64,000 nucleotides of DNA from Nitrospira sp. (GCA_036984305.1 BQWY01000001.1:2439501-2503500), one strand, 5' to 3'; positions 17,317-26,104 are shown, counted from the stretch's first letter. A program made the numbers and translations. Notes: generated from the letters alone by a model not told the origin.

Positions 17317-18162
17317 TCATGTGTGGCCTTCCTCTTCCAACCTTCGCTGACGGCGCGACCAGAAATAGAAGCCGTTGCACAGTGCGACCAATACGATGAT
17401 CGCCATGTGCGTGGCCGACTGCGCATCCATTCCGGCGACGGCGGATCCCTTTTGCCCAATGAGCGTTTCGTATTCCGCGGCTCCGCGGAGACCACCTATC
17501 AGCCCATTGAGCTGACCGCTCCGGAGCAAGGGGTATAATCCTGGAGCCATGACTCCGGTCGAACCGCCGCCCAACTCGAACTTGTGTTTGTCACGGCCGA
17601 ACACATACCAGGCTTCCACTCCGGGGTTCCCGGCACCGAGACAGATGGCATAGTCGAGGTCCCGCAAACTTCGCAAGCCGCTCATGACCGGAAGGGACTG
17701 GACTGATCGCCCCACGTAGTCGGTGGGGAAGGTCGTGTACAGATCCTGCCCGAGATTGATGATGACGGCCGGCCCACCCGGACTCCATCCCAAAAACACA
17801 TAATCCGTGCCGGAGATCTTTCCTTCCTCTCGTGCAATCCGCTCCACCACTTGCTCCGCCATCCCGGTGCCAGTGACCCACAGGGTCATGGCAATCACGC
17901 GCAGATCATTCCGAAACGCGTGCCGGAGGATGGCGACTGCCTGTGGATACAACTCGGGTTTCGAGGCCGGATCAAAATCCAGCGACAAGAGCAGCGTCGA
18001 GCGTGGCGGCAATCGCTCGATGAAGTCGTAGACTCCGCGTACCTCCGGCGAAATTTTAATCGGCAAGCCGACCGGATAGAGCAGCGGTAAGAGGGTACAA
18101 ATGCCGATCAAGAAAAAAATGAGACGGCGATCGAGGCCCAACATGCGATCGGCGAAGTTCAT
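17317..18162 (-). CDS. Membrane protein with extracytoplasmic domain, MutL cluster
   Basis: A 281-residue protein of unknown family with one hydrophobic segment at each end (RLIFFLIGICTLLPLLYPVG near residue 15 and MAIIVLVALCNGFYFW near residue 250). The domain between has the look of an alpha/beta Rossmann-like fold (STLLLSLDFDPASKPELYPQ, DYVFLGWSPGGPAVIINLG, DYAICLGAGNPG). I chose ATG 18162 because a GAGGTGG site sits six bases upstream; a GTG three codons earlier overlaps that site. It is conserved in place between the 6-helix protein and the next membrane gene. Confidence 0.77.
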   Translation of the reverse strand: MNFADRMLGLDRRLIFFLIGICTLLPLLYPVGLPIKISPEVRGVYDFIERLPPRSTLLLSLDFDPASKPELYPQAVAILRHAFRNDLRVIAMTLWVTGTGMAEQVVERIAREEGKISGTDYVFLGWSPGGPAVIINLGQDLYTTFPTDYVGRSVQSLPVMSGLRSLRDLDYAICLGAGNPGVEAWYVFGRDKHKFELGGGSTGVMAPGLYPLLRSGQLNGLIGGLRGAAEYETLIGQKGSAVAGMDAQSATHMAIIVLVALCNGFYFWSRRQRRLEEEGHT

Positions 18163-18227
18163 GTCGACCACCTCGGTGAAAGGTGAGACGCGTGGGGTGA
18201 GGGGAATAATCGCCTACGTTCAAGGGG

Positions 18228-18280
18228 CTCGCTTCTCACTCCTTCCTCCTCACTACTGAGCCCTTTCTCGCTGTTCACTC
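18228..18280 (-). repeat. Imperfect short direct repeats between two cluster genes
   Basis: The 14-mers at 18228-18241 and 18267-18280 match at 12 of 14 bases (on the minus strand GAGTGAGAAGCGAG and GAGTGAACAGCGAG), with purine-rich sequence between them (GTGAGGAGGAAGG). They lie in the only sizeable gap inside the MutL cluster (18163-18274). Confidence 0.5.
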
Positions 18281-18925
18281 TTTGCCACCCCCGAGATACG
18301 AGCGTTCGATACCGAAGATGATCTTGAAGGACAGTGCCACGGCGCCCAAACTGATACCGATCAAGATCGCTCGCCGCACCGACGCGTTGAGGACGTTGAG
18401 AATCCACTGCGACAGGTCGCCGCTGATCGGCAGGAGATACTCTCCCAACGGCACTCGACCCATCATGACAATGACGGCGGCGGTGAGCAGCACGGCAGCT
18501 TCTCGACTCCGTGCACGAAACGACCGGTAGGCAGCTGAGGCAATGAAGAAGGCCAGCAGTGCGAACATGGTTCCCTGGAGCGGAACCATGACAAAACTGT
18601 AGACCCACCCGAATGCCGTCATGGCGCCCTCGACCGATTCCTTGCCACGCGCCACCAGCCCGGCGATGATCGTACCGACGACCCCGGCATACAGAATGAG
18701 GCTGTATGCCCATCCGGCTTCTTGTCTTCGGATCTTGACCGCATGGACGTGAAAGAGGCTGGTGATGCCGAGAATCAATGCAAAGCCTCCGATGATTTGC
18801 ATCCACTTTGTGACGTTGGTCAGCATGGCCTCGGAAGCCGGGTGCGGTACATAATATTGAGCCGCAAACACCGACCCGGTGAGCATGGCGATCAACAGGG
18901 GTAGTTGTCGGCGCAGAAAGATCAT
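18275..18925 (-). CDS. Polytopic membrane protein of the MutL cluster
   Basis: A 216-residue protein with about six membrane helices, of no family I can name. The ATG at 18925 overlaps the TGA of the upstream FN3/DUF6754 gene (ATGA), which fixes the start. Segments such as WMQIIGGFALILGITSLFHV and WAYSLILYAGVVGTIIAGLV are clearly transmembrane. A loop (RVPLGEYLLPISGDLSQWIL) lies between the last two helices. It is probably a partner of the DUF6754 protein with which it is translationally coupled. Confidence 0.8.
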   Translation of the reverse strand: MIFLRRQLPLLIAMLTGSVFAAQYYVPHPASEAMLTNVTKWMQIIGGFALILGITSLFHVHAVKIRRQEAGWAYSLILYAGVVGTIIAGLVARGKESVEGAMTAFGWVYSFVMVPLQGTMFALLAFFIASAAYRSFRARSREAAVLLTAAVIVMMGRVPLGEYLLPISGDLSQWILNVLNASVRRAILIGISLGAVALSFKIIFGIERSYLGGGKE

Positions 18926-20181
18926 TTGACGTCCCGAATCATGTCCAAGAAGAGGCGCGGCCAATCATAGTCGAACCCAGCCGCGACGGTTGCGGCGATC
19001 GAGCCCCAGGCGATGAGGGTTAACACGGTTAGCTTCCCAAGATCCTGCCCCAACAGAGTCCCCACCTGCACCGGCTCCCGTGACAGATACGCACTCGCCG
19101 CATACAGCTCCTCTCCGATCAGCGTGTAGTCACAGGTCGTCACGAAAAACGGAAGTTGGTGATCGGAGTCGGTCCCCGCAATCTGGATGGCTCCCGTGCT
19201 CGCGCCGGTTTCCGTCAAGAGCAGGGCCTCGGCAAAATACGCACCCATAAAAAAATTCGCCGCCGGCTTAGTCCGGAGCATGATGCCGTCAACCGAGGCG
19301 GTGTAACTGAACTGATCCGAAGTGATGAAGAAGTTGGCGTCCTCGCGGAACAGATCTGGCTTCCCTGCCTCGTAATAGGCCTGGCGCGTGATCTCTTGGC
19401 AGACGGCCATGGTAATGGGGTTGCGATGGGGCACCATCAGATCCGTTTCGTACGCCGCCGTTCGTTTGGCCACGCGTCCGAGAATCACCGCAGCGGCCAC
19501 CGTGGAGGGATCGCTCATGTCATGGGCGCCCGTCAGATACATGACCGGTTTGCCAAGTTCCGTGGACCGACCGATGGCTTCATCCACGGCATCGAGGCCG
19601 GGAATGTACCGGAGAAATACCGGACCGCGCTGCGCCCGGCGGATCGAGAGCAGCACGGCCACACCGAACGCGATCCCGAAGAGAAGATTGTTCAGGGCAT
19701 TCCAGTTGAACCAATTCGGGACCGCAATAGCTTGCTTCGAGTCCCCGACGGCCTGTTCACCGTCCCGCACCGAGGCGATCGTCACCGTGTACGGCACGCC
19801 GCTCTTCACCTCGATTGACTTCCCGCTCCGGAGATAATACACGTGCGTGTCCGGATCCGCGGGGCTGGTCCACCACGGTCGCTTCACGTCAGCCACGGTA
19901 TGGGAGGTGGACGGAAATTCGTCGATGATCTTTAAGGAACTCTGCGAAAGGCTCGAACCTTCAGCGGCCAACACTCGGTAGCGAAGCTCTGGACCTTCAT
20001 CCTCAGCTCGATCCCAGAGGATGGAGATCGTTCCTCCCGAATCATTCGGTGTGTCAAGCGCGCGGACGTTGCTGGGCGGGGCAGGGGGCCGGGCAAACGC
20101 CTCGCCCGCCACTGCAAGCGCCACCGCGAGGAGCAGCGCGGTCTGAGGGTGGGCCCTGAACCGATCCGTGCCGGGCTTCAT
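18922..20181 (-). CDS. FN3 plus DUF6754-type membrane protein
   Basis: This 419-residue protein starts with a signal peptide (ALLLAVALAVAGEAFA). A fibronectin type III-like domain follows (PPAPPSNVRALDTPNDSGGT to VPYTVTIASVRDG, about residues 30-145). Next comes a membrane helix (LLFGIAFGVAVLLSI) and a cytoplasmic domain of about 200 residues (RYIPGLDAVDEAIGRSTELG, ADANFFITSDQF-like core) that I assign to DUF6754. It ends with another hydrophobic segment. It is coupled by ATGA overlaps on both sides. The domain layout suggests a sensor or scaffold spanning the inner membrane; the function is unknown. The DUF number is from memory of the family and should be confirmed by a profile search. Confidence 0.78.
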   Translation of the reverse strand: MKPGTDRFRAHPQTALLLAVALAVAGEAFARPPAPPSNVRALDTPNDSGGTISILWDRAEDEGPELRYRVLAAEGSSLSQSSLKIIDEFPSTSHTVADVKRPWWTSPADPDTHVYYLRSGKSIEVKSGVPYTVTIASVRDGEQAVGDSKQAIAVPNWFNWNALNNLLFGIAFGVAVLLSIRRAQRGPVFLRYIPGLDAVDEAIGRSTELGKPVMYLTGAHDMSDPSTVAAAVILGRVAKRTAAYETDLMVPHRNPITMAVCQEITRQAYYEAGKPDLFREDANFFITSDQFSYTASVDGIMLRTKPAANFFMGAYFAEALLLTETGASTGAIQIAGTDSDHQLPFFVTTCDYTLIGEELYAASAYLSREPVQVGTLLGQDLGKLTVLTLIAWGSIAATVAAGFDYDWPRLFLDMIRDVK

Positions 20182-21308
20182 CCTTCGATCGCCTCGACAT
20201 TACTGCGTGGAACGACCGCCCGGCTCCCATCATGAAAGCTCACCACGAGCACCCGTGCCAGACTTTCGGTCGCAATCGGCCTCGCATCGGAAGGGAGCTC
20301 GGCCACCCGGCCAATCTTCCCGAACCATGGATCGCGGATAATCCGCACCTGGTCGCCGATGGTCAAACCCTCTTTCGCGATGAGGGCCTGCGTTCCCACC
20401 CCGCTCGCCACAGAGCCCGGATGGGGAATAATGACCTCGGGTCGCATCACGCCTGCACGGATTTGGGTGGCCCCGGACACCGAGGCATGTGCGCCCACCA
20501 AACGGCTCAACAATCCAAACGTCCGATCGGCCATGGGGATATGGCCGAAGCCTTCCGTCAGCACCAGGGTAAATCCCACCGGCTCGTTCCCAGTAATCGC
20601 CACACCGAGATCGTAACCGAGCAAGGCACGAATATCCTGATCGTGAACGCCCCCGACGATGAGCGCCTGCACACCCAGATCTTTTGCGAGTTGCATGGTC
20701 TCGAAGGAGACAAACGCACCGCCGACCACGACGCAGCCTCGCATGTCGGCCGTCAAACGATCCGGCGTAAGAGGTTCGTCAGGCGCAGACACGCCGAGCG
20801 CAATGGTCCCCCACCGTTCTCCTCCCAATCCAAAGATCCCTTGGACCAGCGCGCAAGAGGTTTCAACCGTCACCCCTTCGCATCCGTGAATCTCCGCGAT
20901 ACGCCCGTCCACATAGGCCAAGAGATCCAGTACGAGAGGGGGTTCACGAATCAGCATTTGGCCGGTAAGGCTTGAGATGGACTCTACCGTGCCGCGAATC
21001 GGCGACGTGATTTCGGTCTTGAGCCATCGGAACAGCGGCTTGTTTTCCGCAATAACCGCCTCCCGTTCAACCGCCTCCCCGATTCGTCGGGTCACGTAGT
21101 CGGGAATCTCGTCGGGCACGATACCCAATTGATTGGCCACATTGATCGGGTAGACCTTCCCGGGGAGGCTCGTTTGCGCAACCACTTGGCGGGCCGCCAC
21201 CTCTTCTCCCAGCTGAACCCTGACAGTACCCGACAGCGGCAGCATGCGCCGGCGTCTCACGATGGTCTGTCCCGTGACAGTCAGCCCCGGGGTATAGGAA
21301 TGTCCCAT
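20178..21308 (-). CDS. Conserved protein with barrel-sandwich and KOW-like ends, MutL cluster
   Basis: A soluble 376-residue protein without a signal peptide. Residues 20-125 contain two pieces like a split biotinyl/lipoyl barrel-sandwich hybrid (LSGTVRVQLGEEVAARQVVA and ITSPIRGTVESISSLTGQML). The middle is an alpha/beta domain with GCVVVGGAFVSFETMQLAKD. The last 60 residues (LTIGDQVRIIRDPWFGKIG) look like a KOW/SH3-like barrel. There is no lysine in an MKM context, so it is not a biotin carrier. It sits 24 bases after the MutL-like gene and overlaps the next gene, so it is probably a soluble partner of the ATPase. Confidence 0.75.
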   Translation of the reverse strand: MGHSYTPGLTVTGQTIVRRRRMLPLSGTVRVQLGEEVAARQVVAQTSLPGKVYPINVANQLGIVPDEIPDYVTRRIGEAVEREAVIAENKPLFRWLKTEITSPIRGTVESISSLTGQMLIREPPLVLDLLAYVDGRIAEIHGCEGVTVETSCALVQGIFGLGGERWGTIALGVSAPDEPLTPDRLTADMRGCVVVGGAFVSFETMQLAKDLGVQALIVGGVHDQDIRALLGYDLGVAITGNEPVGFTLVLTEGFGHIPMADRTFGLLSRLVGAHASVSGATQIRAGVMRPEVIIPHPGSVASGVGTQALIAKEGLTIGDQVRIIRDPWFGKIGRVAELPSDARPIATESLARVLVVSFHDGSRAVVPRSNVEAIEG

Positions 21309-21332
21309 GCAGTGGCCGGTGATTGCGGTTCG

Positions 21333-23225
21333 CTAGCGTTGTGCCCCACTTGCGGCCGACGTCTGACCGACCGCAGCCGCCTTCTCCTCAGGATAGGCAT
21401 TCAGTGCGCGGAACCATCGACGCAACTGTGCCTTCCTATCCGTGGTCTCGGCAGCAAGCCGCAGCGGCCGACCCCGGCCGTCCAGCAGGATCCCGACGAC
21501 GCCCCCTCGAACCTCTCGGGTCAGCGGTTCGCCTCGCCCGGCTCCGACATCCACGCTCTTGGCTGGCCGGAGAGTGATCGTCACAGGCTGATCGTAGTCC
21601 ACAGGAACGAGCATTAACTCTCCGAAGGCCAAGGACGCCGAGAGGGGCTGGCGTCCATCCGTGAACGCCAGGTCATAACTGAGACACGGATCGCCCGGTT
21701 TGCCGGTGCCGATGGGCGCGACACACGTCCCGAGATAGATCAGGCAATCCCGAAGGAAGACGTCGGTCGCGGCTTGTTCGCTGACGGTGGACAACACGCC
21801 CAGATGCGGCATCATGAAGATGCTGTCCACCGAGCACATCGTGAGACCCAGCGGCTCGTAGGCATCGACCATCATCAGCATCGACTGCACGCGCCGGGGC
21901 GCATGCGATAGGATGCCACCACTCCCCACGATGAGGTCGAGCCGTCGCATATCGATGAGCGAACGCCCCGTTTGCCCCTGTTCGAAGATATCGGAGATCG
22001 TTCGCTGCTGACGCACACCCTTGAGACCAGTCGCCAGCGACTTGTGGTGGATCAGGGCCAACCGTAGCGCCTCGCGCGCGATCGCATGTTCGATCATGAG
22101 TTCGTCGAGTGTCTGGGGGATCGTCGTCGGCCGGATCATCTTGTTCTTGATCCGATTGCGCAGCGTGTGTTCGTCGAGATCGAACGGGACCCATCGCAGA
22201 ATGTTCGGTAAGCCGGCTTCGACCAATACGTTGGAGATACTGTACGACATTCCAAGATTGGCACTGACGGTCCGATTGAACCTCCCGTCGAAAACGGAAA
22301 AGACGTCCGTGGTGGCACCGCCAATATCCACGCCCAAGAGATTGATCTCCTCGCGTTTGGAGATCTTCTCCATGATCAGACCGACCGCTCCTGGCGTAGG
22401 CATGATCGGAGCCCCCGCCATCTCGATCAATTTTCGGTAGCCCGGGGCCTCGGCCATGACATGTTCGAGGAACAATTCGTGGATCTTGTCGCGGGCGGGG
22501 GCCAAATTTTCCACTTCCAAGGACGGTCGCACGTTGGGCGCCAGCACGAGCGCCGTCTTCTCTCCCAGTATCTCCTGGACCTGCGGTTGCACATCCTTGT
22601 TGCCCGCATACACAACGGGCAACGTGTACCCAGTGCCAAATCGAGGCCGTGGCTCGGCGGCCGAAATATACTGAGCCATCTCCACCACATGTTTGACGGT
22701 GCCGCCATCGGTGCCTCCAGCCATCAAGATCATGTCGGGACGGAGCGCACGGATGCGTTCGATCTTCTCGTGCGCCAGCCGTCCGTCGTTGGAGGCCATG
22801 AGGTCGATGACGATGGCGCCGGCACCCAACGCGCAACGTTGCGCACTCTCCCCTGTCATGTTGCGTACGACTCCGGTGACGACCATCTGCAGCCCACCGC
22901 CCGCGCTACTGGTCGACACGTAGAGATCCACCCCGACCGGCCGGCCGTCGGCCTCGATCCGGCTGGGAGTCAGAATCCGGTCGCCGTCCAAAATCTTTCG
23001 CCCGGAGAGTTCTTCGACCTCGGCGAAGGCGTTCAGGACGCCTCGCGTCACGTCCTCGAACGGGGCCTCCACCGTCGTCGGGGCTTCCCCGCGATAGGTT
23101 TGCCGATATTCATCGCCGATCTTTTCGATCAGAATCGCTTTGGTCGTCGTACTTCCGCAATCAGTCGCGATAATCACGGACAGCGGCGGCAGATGTGGAC
23201 GCGTGACCGCCGCCGTCTCCGTCAT
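21333..23225 (-). CDS. MutL/GlmL-type actin-fold ATPase
   Basis: This 630-residue protein belongs to the glutamate mutase MutL family (ASKHA fold), not to the mismatch repair MutL. Phosphate-1 is ATDCGSTTTKAIL (20-32), phosphate-2 is GVDIGGATTDVFS (298-310) and the adenosine motif is IVGSGGILSHAP (432-442). Family members are known as reactivating factors or chaperones for B12-dependent mutases. No glutamate mutase or other B12 enzyme is in the window. Here it is coupled by ATGA to a 123-residue protein upstream and followed by membrane proteins, so it may drive a membrane complex instead. The start at 23225 is fixed by that overlap; the open frame extends much further upstream. Confidence 0.88.
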   Translation of the reverse strand: MTETAAVTRPHLPPLSVIIATDCGSTTTKAILIEKIGDEYRQTYRGEAPTTVEAPFEDVTRGVLNAFAEVEELSGRKILDGDRILTPSRIEADGRPVGVDLYVSTSSAGGGLQMVVTGVVRNMTGESAQRCALGAGAIVIDLMASNDGRLAHEKIERIRALRPDMILMAGGTDGGTVKHVVEMAQYISAAEPRPRFGTGYTLPVVYAGNKDVQPQVQEILGEKTALVLAPNVRPSLEVENLAPARDKIHELFLEHVMAEAPGYRKLIEMAGAPIMPTPGAVGLIMEKISKREEINLLGVDIGGATTDVFSVFDGRFNRTVSANLGMSYSISNVLVEAGLPNILRWVPFDLDEHTLRNRIKNKMIRPTTIPQTLDELMIEHAIAREALRLALIHHKSLATGLKGVRQQRTISDIFEQGQTGRSLIDMRRLDLIVGSGGILSHAPRRVQSMLMMVDAYEPLGLTMCSVDSIFMMPHLGVLSTVSEQAATDVFLRDCLIYLGTCVAPIGTGKPGDPCLSYDLAFTDGRQPLSASLAFGELMLVPVDYDQPVTITLRPAKSVDVGAGRGEPLTREVRGGVVGILLDGRGRPLRLAAETTDRKAQLRRWFRALNAYPEEKAAAVGQTSAASGAQR

Positions 23226-23593
23226 CGTCGGGGAGCCGCTTTCGCCTCGATGAGCTTCACGAGGCGCGGGATGGAATCTCGCCGCTCGAGCAGCCGTGCC
23301 GCACGATCGAACTCGGACGCGCGGCACGCCAGATTGAGCAGGGGGGACAGGGCATGGAGCACTTGACTGCCAAGAAAGTTCAGCGGGGCGACCGACTCGA
23401 GAAAAAGCGTCGCCGGGGCGGCCATGTCTTTCCTCACGACGGTCTCGGCCATGCGATCCAGGAGTTCGAGGTCGCCAATAGACAGAGAATCGTCTTGAAC
23501 CGGCATCGCAAAGGCATGCGCAACTCGACCTGAAAAACGAGTCCGGAGTCGCTGGATGGTTTGGCCGAGAGTGAACTTGGATTGTGCGGGCAT
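23222..23593 (-). CDS. Hypothetical protein, first gene of the MutL cluster
   Basis: A 123-residue, mostly helical protein with no family I recognise (FTLGQTIQRLRTRFSGRVAH, then a leucine-rich stretch LNFLGSQVLHALSPLLNLAC). ATG 23593 is used because the predicted transcription start is near 23622, which rules out the GTG at 23626; a GTG at 23617 would give an almost leaderless mRNA. Its stop overlaps the MutL-like start. No ribosome site precedes either start. Confidence 0.65.
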   Translation of the reverse strand: MPAQSKFTLGQTIQRLRTRFSGRVAHAFAMPVQDDSLSIGDLELLDRMAETVVRKDMAAPATLFLESVAPLNFLGSQVLHALSPLLNLACRASEFDRAARLLERRDSIPRLVKLIEAKAAPRR

Positions 23594-23628
23594 GGAGCGC
23601 GAAGGAGGCGTCACGAAACGTGCCACGA

Positions 23629-23657
23629 ATTATAGTGAGGGGGACAGAGAGAGTCAA
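23629..23657 (-). promoter_or_regulatory. Strong sigma70-like promoter of the MutL cluster
   Basis: On the minus strand TTGACT (23652-23657, five of six matches), a 17-base spacer and a perfect TATAAT (23629-23634). The predicted start is near 23622, about 29 bases before the first gene. The rest of the 23658-23965 intergenic stretch, up to the end of lipA, shows no other feature I can support. Confidence 0.75.
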
Positions 23658-23965
23658 TTTTGGTCGTGGGTCTACCCACTACCTCAATTTTCGCGCACGT
23701 GCTTTGTATTCGGATCGGCAGAGGTATGGTGAGGTAGGTCTCAAGTCGGAAAGAGCAAGGTGGCGTCGATCGGCCACACACCCTGCTGTAACGGCGGCAA
23801 GTGCTGGTGGACAGATTGGTCTTCAATGACCCTGTGCGTCGAATCAGTTCACTCTTTCAAAATACGATGTCGGCACGTCGGTGAAGCGTAGGCTCATGAC
23901 AAAAGCCACCGAGTACTATCATATCGAGGAGGGAGGCAAGATATCTTCCGGAAGCGTTCTTGGGC

Positions 23966-24844
23966 CTACTGCGCAACCTGTTGCTCCGCGTGATACGAAC
24001 TGCGGACGAGGGGACCGGATTCGACATGGGCAAACCCGAGGGCGAGACCCTCTGCCTTGAAAGCCGCAAATTCGTCCGGATGATAGAAACGCGATACCGG
24101 TAGGTGCGCCTTGGTGGGTTGAAGATATTGTCCGATCGTCATGACGTCACATCCGCTCGCTCGAAGATCCCGCATGACCTGCCGGATCTCGTCCTCCGTT
24201 TCCCCCATTCCGACGATCAACCCTGATTTGGTGCGTGCACCCATCCGGGAAGCCTTCGCCAAGAGTTGGATGGAGCGGTCGTATTTGCCCTGCGGTCGAA
24301 TGACGGGAAAGAGTCGAGGAACCGTCTCGATGTTGTGATTCAATATATCCGGATGCTCATGCAGCACCGTACCAAGAGCCGCCTCGTCGCCTTCGAAGTC
24401 CGGTATGAGGACCTCGATGGTACAGCCGGCAGCCACTCGCCGAATCTGGCGGATCGTCTCCGCAAATATCGCCGATCCTCCGCCCCGCAGTTCGTCACGA
24501 TTGACGGACGTGATCACTGCATGGCGCAGGCCCATGGCTTGGACGGCTTCTGCCACCCGTACCGGCTCGCCCTCATCGACCGGACCAGGCCGCCCGGTGG
24601 CTACGGAGCAGTAGTGGCAGCGCCGGGTGCAGATATCGCCAAGAATCAGAAACGTCGCCGTGCGGCTGTTCCAGCACTCCCAGCGATTTGGGCAGCGCGC
24701 TTCCTGGCATATCGTGTGGAGACCAAGCCGATCAACGACCTGTTGGACGTCCCGATAGTCGGGACCTTGGTGCAAGCGTACCCGAAACCATTCGGGTAAT
24801 CGACGTACCGGCTTGTCCGGCATGAGTAACGGCAGGTCCCTCAT
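23966..24844 (-). CDS. lipA: Lipoyl synthase
   Basis: LipA is a radical SAM enzyme that inserts two sulfur atoms into protein-bound octanoyl groups. The 292-residue protein has both [4Fe-4S] motifs: [12 protein letters not shown] for the auxiliary cluster and CTRRCHYC for the SAM cluster. Other family marks are [29 protein letters not shown] and the C-terminal RSSYHAEQ, whose RSSY binds the auxiliary cluster. ATG 24844 overlaps the stop of the 135-residue gene upstream (ATGA), which supports it over the longer frame. LipB is not in the window. Confidence 0.96.
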   Translation of the reverse strand: MRDLPLLMPDKPVRRLPEWFRVRLHQGPDYRDVQQVVDRLGLHTICQEARCPNRWECWNSRTATFLILGDICTRRCHYCSVATGRPGPVDEGEPVRVAEAVQAMGLRHAVITSVNRDELRGGGSAIFAETIRQIRRVAAGCTIEVLIPDFEGDEAALGTVLHEHPDILNHNIETVPRLFPVIRPQGKYDRSIQLLAKASRMGARTKSGLIVGMGETEDEIRQVMRDLRASGCDVMTIGQYLQPTKAHLPVSRFYHPDEFAAFKAEGLALGFAHVESGPLVRSSYHAEQQVAQ

Positions 24845-25248
24845 GGTTGCGGATCTCCCGACACTGCATGGTCGCCCCTCGTCAACCAGCGGGTCAAGCG
24901 CGCCCACCAACTTTGGGGAACGGGCATAGGGTCGGGATATTCGATCCACGGTTCACGATTGCCCAAATATTGCCCCTCACGAAAGCTCCATTGCGTGCGG
25001 AGTTGCCGATAGCCTTGTTCGTGCAGGAGACCAACCAGAGATCGGAGCGCCTCATCGGACGTGGGGACGGGGGTTGCCGCGATGCGAAAGGCTTCATACC
25101 GAAGGCGGGCCCGACAGCCCCCCTCGACATACTCGAATTCGACCGGCCGGTTGAAACCACGCTCTCGCGGGTCCAGCCCAGCCAACTGGTGCTGCTCCTT
25201 CGGTGGGTGCGCGGCACCGGGCTTGGATACGGACGACTCAGCCGACAT
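24841..25248 (-). CDS. Hypothetical protein coupled to lipA
   Basis: A 135-residue soluble protein of no family I know. The middle ([20 protein letters not shown], then [20 protein letters not shown]) suggests a small alpha/beta domain. The C-terminus is tryptophan-rich ([20 protein letters not shown]). It is joined to lipA by an ATGA overlap and sits 12 bases after the helical 120-residue gene, so it may relate to lipoate or Fe-S metabolism; that is inference from position. Confidence 0.7.
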   Translation of the reverse strand: MSAESSVSKPGAAHPPKEQHQLAGLDPRERGFNRPVEFEYVEGGCRARLRYEAFRIAATPVPTSDEALRSLVGLLHEQGYRQLRTQWSFREGQYLGNREPWIEYPDPMPVPQSWWARLTRWLTRGDHAVSGDPQP

Positions 25249-25260
25249 GCTCGACCTCGG

Positions 25261-25623
25261 TCACTGTGCCCGGAACACCGCCAGCAGATCGCTGAGGGCG
25301 ATCGTCTTGTTGCGCAAGATTTCGCGCTCCGTGCTCAAGGATTCCAAGGCAGCCGCCTTATTGCCTTCCCCCTTCAAGCAGGACGTGCCGAGCGTCAGGA
25401 TACGGTTACACTCCTCGGCCACTTTGGCTTTCACAACCGGATTGACGGACAAGATATCGAGTAACTGCCCTCTGGTGGCGGCCAAATGAGTCTGCAATTG
25501 CTCCTCCGGATATGTCGCCCTCGCCGATTCATTCACGCAACGATCCAGGTATTGGGCCAGGAACACATACAGACGCACCATCGTCGCGGTGGTCTCGACA
25601 TGGTCTGTTGCGGTCGCTGTCAT
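25261..25623 (-). CDS. Small helical hypothetical protein
   Basis: A 120-residue protein predicted to be almost all alpha helix. It has an unusually good ribosome site (AAGGAGGTGAAGC before ATG 25623), so it is very likely translated well. No known motif is visible; two cysteines (in CVNES and TSCLKG) are not arranged as a cluster site. It lies between the Rieske and lipA-linked genes on the same strand. Confidence 0.72.
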   Translation of the reverse strand: MTATATDHVETTATMVRLYVFLAQYLDRCVNESARATYPEEQLQTHLAATRGQLLDILSVNPVVKAKVAEECNRILTLGTSCLKGEGNKAAALESLSTEREILRNKTIALSDLLAVFRAQ

Positions 25624-25676
25624 GCTTCACCTCCTTTCGGCTGTCGATTTGAGCACGACTCCCGCTGCCGTGAGGG

Positions 25677-25982
25677 CTACAGTTTTGCCTTGATGTCGGT
25701 CCCGTCCACAGTCGTATCGTAAACGGTGACTTTGGCCGCTGGATTGCCGAGACAGACGCCGGTCTTCACATTGTATTGCCACCCGTGCCATGGGCACGAT
25801 ACCGCGTCCCCTTCCAACTCACCCTCTCCGAGGGGTCCGCCACGGTGTATACAGGTATTGTCGATCACATGGTATGCGCCATCGACATTGAAGACAGCGA
25901 GTGCCTTGCCCGCTACTTCGACGACAATCCCAGTGCCCGGTTTCACATCCGCCGTTTTCGCCACTGTTACAAAGTCGGCCAT
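25677..25982 (-). CDS. Rieske [2Fe-2S] ferredoxin
   Basis: A 101-residue soluble Rieske protein. The cluster ligands are in CIHRGGPLGEG (Cys, His) and CPWHGWQYN (Cys, His), 17 residues apart as in small Rieske ferredoxins such as NirD or BphA3 types. It starts at 25982 behind AGAGGA. No oxygenase gene is adjacent, so its electron acceptor is unknown. Co-location with Mrp and LipA places it in an Fe-S-rich neighbourhood. Confidence 0.93.
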   Translation of the reverse strand: MADFVTVAKTADVKPGTGIVVEVAGKALAVFNVDGAYHVIDNTCIHRGGPLGEGELEGDAVSCPWHGWQYNVKTGVCLGNPAAKVTVYDTTVDGTDIKAKL

Positions 25983-26104
25983 GGATTTCCTCTATTACGG
26001 TGAGGCCAGAGAGTGAACACGATCGATACGTGAAGTCACGTATTGTACGCCAGGGCGAAACCTCACTGTCCCGCGACCGACTGCCTCCCCTCTGGGCCTC
26101 TGTG

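Noticed and set aside
21673-22836. Minus-strand frame of 387 residues
   Set aside because: It overlaps the MutL-like gene in another frame and is Arg/Gly/His-rich noise.
21333-23225. Mismatch-repair MutL
   Set aside because: The name is shared, but the motifs are those of an actin-fold (ASKHA) ATPase and not of a GHKL ATPase.
23584-23829. Plus-strand 81-residue frame opposite the MutL-cluster promoter
   Set aside because: It overlaps the promoter and has no ribosome site or recognisable sequence.
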